Assembly: GCA_002694065.1 (NCBI GenBank)
Contig: NZKZ01000074.1
Coordinates: 1 to 7,603, forward strand
DNA length: 7,603 nucleotides
Direction: 5' to 3'
Origin: Acidiferrobacter sp.
Lineage (GTDB): Bacteria; Pseudomonadota; Gammaproteobacteria; Arenicellales; UBA868
Under the pieces are notes generated by a model. The model saw only the letters and a list, made by a program, of their open reading frames with translations, was not told the DNA's origin and made no database searches. The position numbers were made by a program, and so were the translations under genes. Shown here in pieces: positions 7,032-7,603 of this stretch (its first letter is position 1; every line of letters starts with the position of its first letter).

Positions 7032-7036
7032 AGGAG
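7032..7036 (+). promoter_or_regulatory. bioY ribosome binding site
   Basis: AGGAG lies 7 bases before the ATG at 7044 and fixes the bioY start. Confidence 0.7.
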
Positions 7037-7043
7037 AACGTTA

Positions 7044-7601
7044 ATGCAAAACACGCTTGCCCAGGAAATATGGCCCTTGGCCCGCAGTTCGCGTATGGCC
7101 CAAGTGCTGCTCGTTATTGCGGGAACGGTGTTGCTTGCGGCTTCTGCAAAAGTACAGGTTCCGTTTTGGCCTGTGCCAATGACGATGCAGACCTTCGTAG
7201 TACTGCTGCTGGGAATCGCCTATGGCCCGCGCCTGGGCTTTATCACGGGTGCGCTCTACCTGGTTGAAGGGGCGCTCGGGCTCCCGGTATTTGCCAAAGG
7301 TGCGGGGATGGCTTATCTGATGGGCCCCACGGGAGGCTACCTTTTCGGATTTGTGGTTGCCATGGGTATCTGCGGCCTGCTCGCAAAGCGTGGGTGGAGC
7401 CAGACCGTTCTGGGGATGTTGGGCGTCATGTTGGTCGGGCAAATCCTGATTTTCGCCCCCGGCGTATTGTGGCTGGGCGCTGTGATCGGTATGGATAAAG
7501 CGATCACCCTGGGATTGACCCCATTTATTGCCGCGGAAATGTTCAAGGTCGCCTTGGCGGCGGCAACCGTACCGCTGGTCTGGCGAGCTGTCCGCCACTG
7601 A
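7044..7601 (+). CDS. bioY: BioY, biotin-binding S component of an ECF transporter
   Basis: BioY is the inner-membrane biotin-binding subunit of energy-coupling-factor transporters. It works with a T component and ATPases (EcfT/EcfA or BioN/BioM), or in some bacteria reportedly alone. The product has 185 residues, normal for the family, and about six hydrophobic segments near residues 18-35, 48-60, 63-80, 97-114, 119-141 and 155-180. Family signatures are unmistakable: VQVPFWPVPMTMQT at 37-50, ALYLVEGALGLPVF at 70-83 and MGPTGGYLFGF at 93-103. No bioM or bioN is visible; they may lie beyond the right edge or elsewhere. It has its own predicted promoter and a 162-base gap from the aminotransferase gene, so it is probably not part of the sox operon. 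The gene is complete, ending 2 bases before the window ends. Confidence 0.96.
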   Translation: MQNTLAQEIWPLARSSRMAQVLLVIAGTVLLAASAKVQVPFWPVPMTMQTFVVLLLGIAYGPRLGFITGALYLVEGALGLPVFAKGAGMAYLMGPTGGYLFGFVVAMGICGLLAKRGWSQTVLGMLGVMLVGQILIFAPGVLWLGAVIGMDKAITLGLTPFIAAEMFKVALAAATVPLVWRAVRH

Positions 7602-7603
7602 GC

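Noticed and set aside
7013..7267. Small open frame starting in the bioY leader
   Set aside because: It is out of frame with bioY, has no ribosome binding site, and its product resembles no family.
7041..7598. Minus-strand open frame of 185 codons opposite bioY
   Set aside because: It mirrors bioY almost base for base in the opposite phase and its product is a highly polar, low-complexity sequence. bioY itself is certain.

Overview
The window holds one tightly packed, same-strand operon of seven genes, with no sign of phage, insertion sequences, RNA genes or CRISPR. The first four sox genes and their key residues mark a heterotetrameric sarcosine oxidase of the soxBDAG type. The G+C-rich coding DNA, the long SoxA variant and the BioY sequence suggest a pseudomonadote, more likely an alphaproteobacterium than not. 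That is a judgement from remembered families, not from a search.

Layout: the soxB gene (beta, flavin subunit) enters from beyond the left edge and ends at 1169. soxD (delta, zinc subunit) runs 1191-1472. soxA (alpha, NAD- and folate-binding subunit) runs 1469-4486 and overlaps soxD by 4 bases. A beta-keto acid cleavage enzyme (BKACE, DUF849 family) runs 4483-5316 and again overlaps soxA by 4 bases. soxG (gamma) runs 5330-5947. A class IV PLP aminotransferase runs 5964-6881. After a 162-base gap with a good sigma70-like promoter and a small structured leader, bioY (biotin transporter S component) runs 7044-7601 and ends 2 bases before the right edge.

How they work together: SoxBDAG oxidatively demethylates sarcosine (or a close N-methyl amino acid), passes the one-carbon unit to tetrahydrofolate, and releases glycine and H2O2. 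The unusual part is the BKACE gene placed inside the sox operon, between the alpha and gamma genes, followed by an aminotransferase. BKACE enzymes take a beta-keto acid plus acetyl-CoA to acetoacetate plus a new acyl-CoA. One member group cleaves 3-dehydrocarnitine to betainyl-CoA, which leads through betaine and dimethylglycine to sarcosine. A carnitine-to-glycine route is therefore the simplest reading. A second reading is a demethylation, transamination and beta-keto-acid cleavage route for an unknown N-methylated amino acid. bioY has its own promoter and is probably a separate transcription unit.
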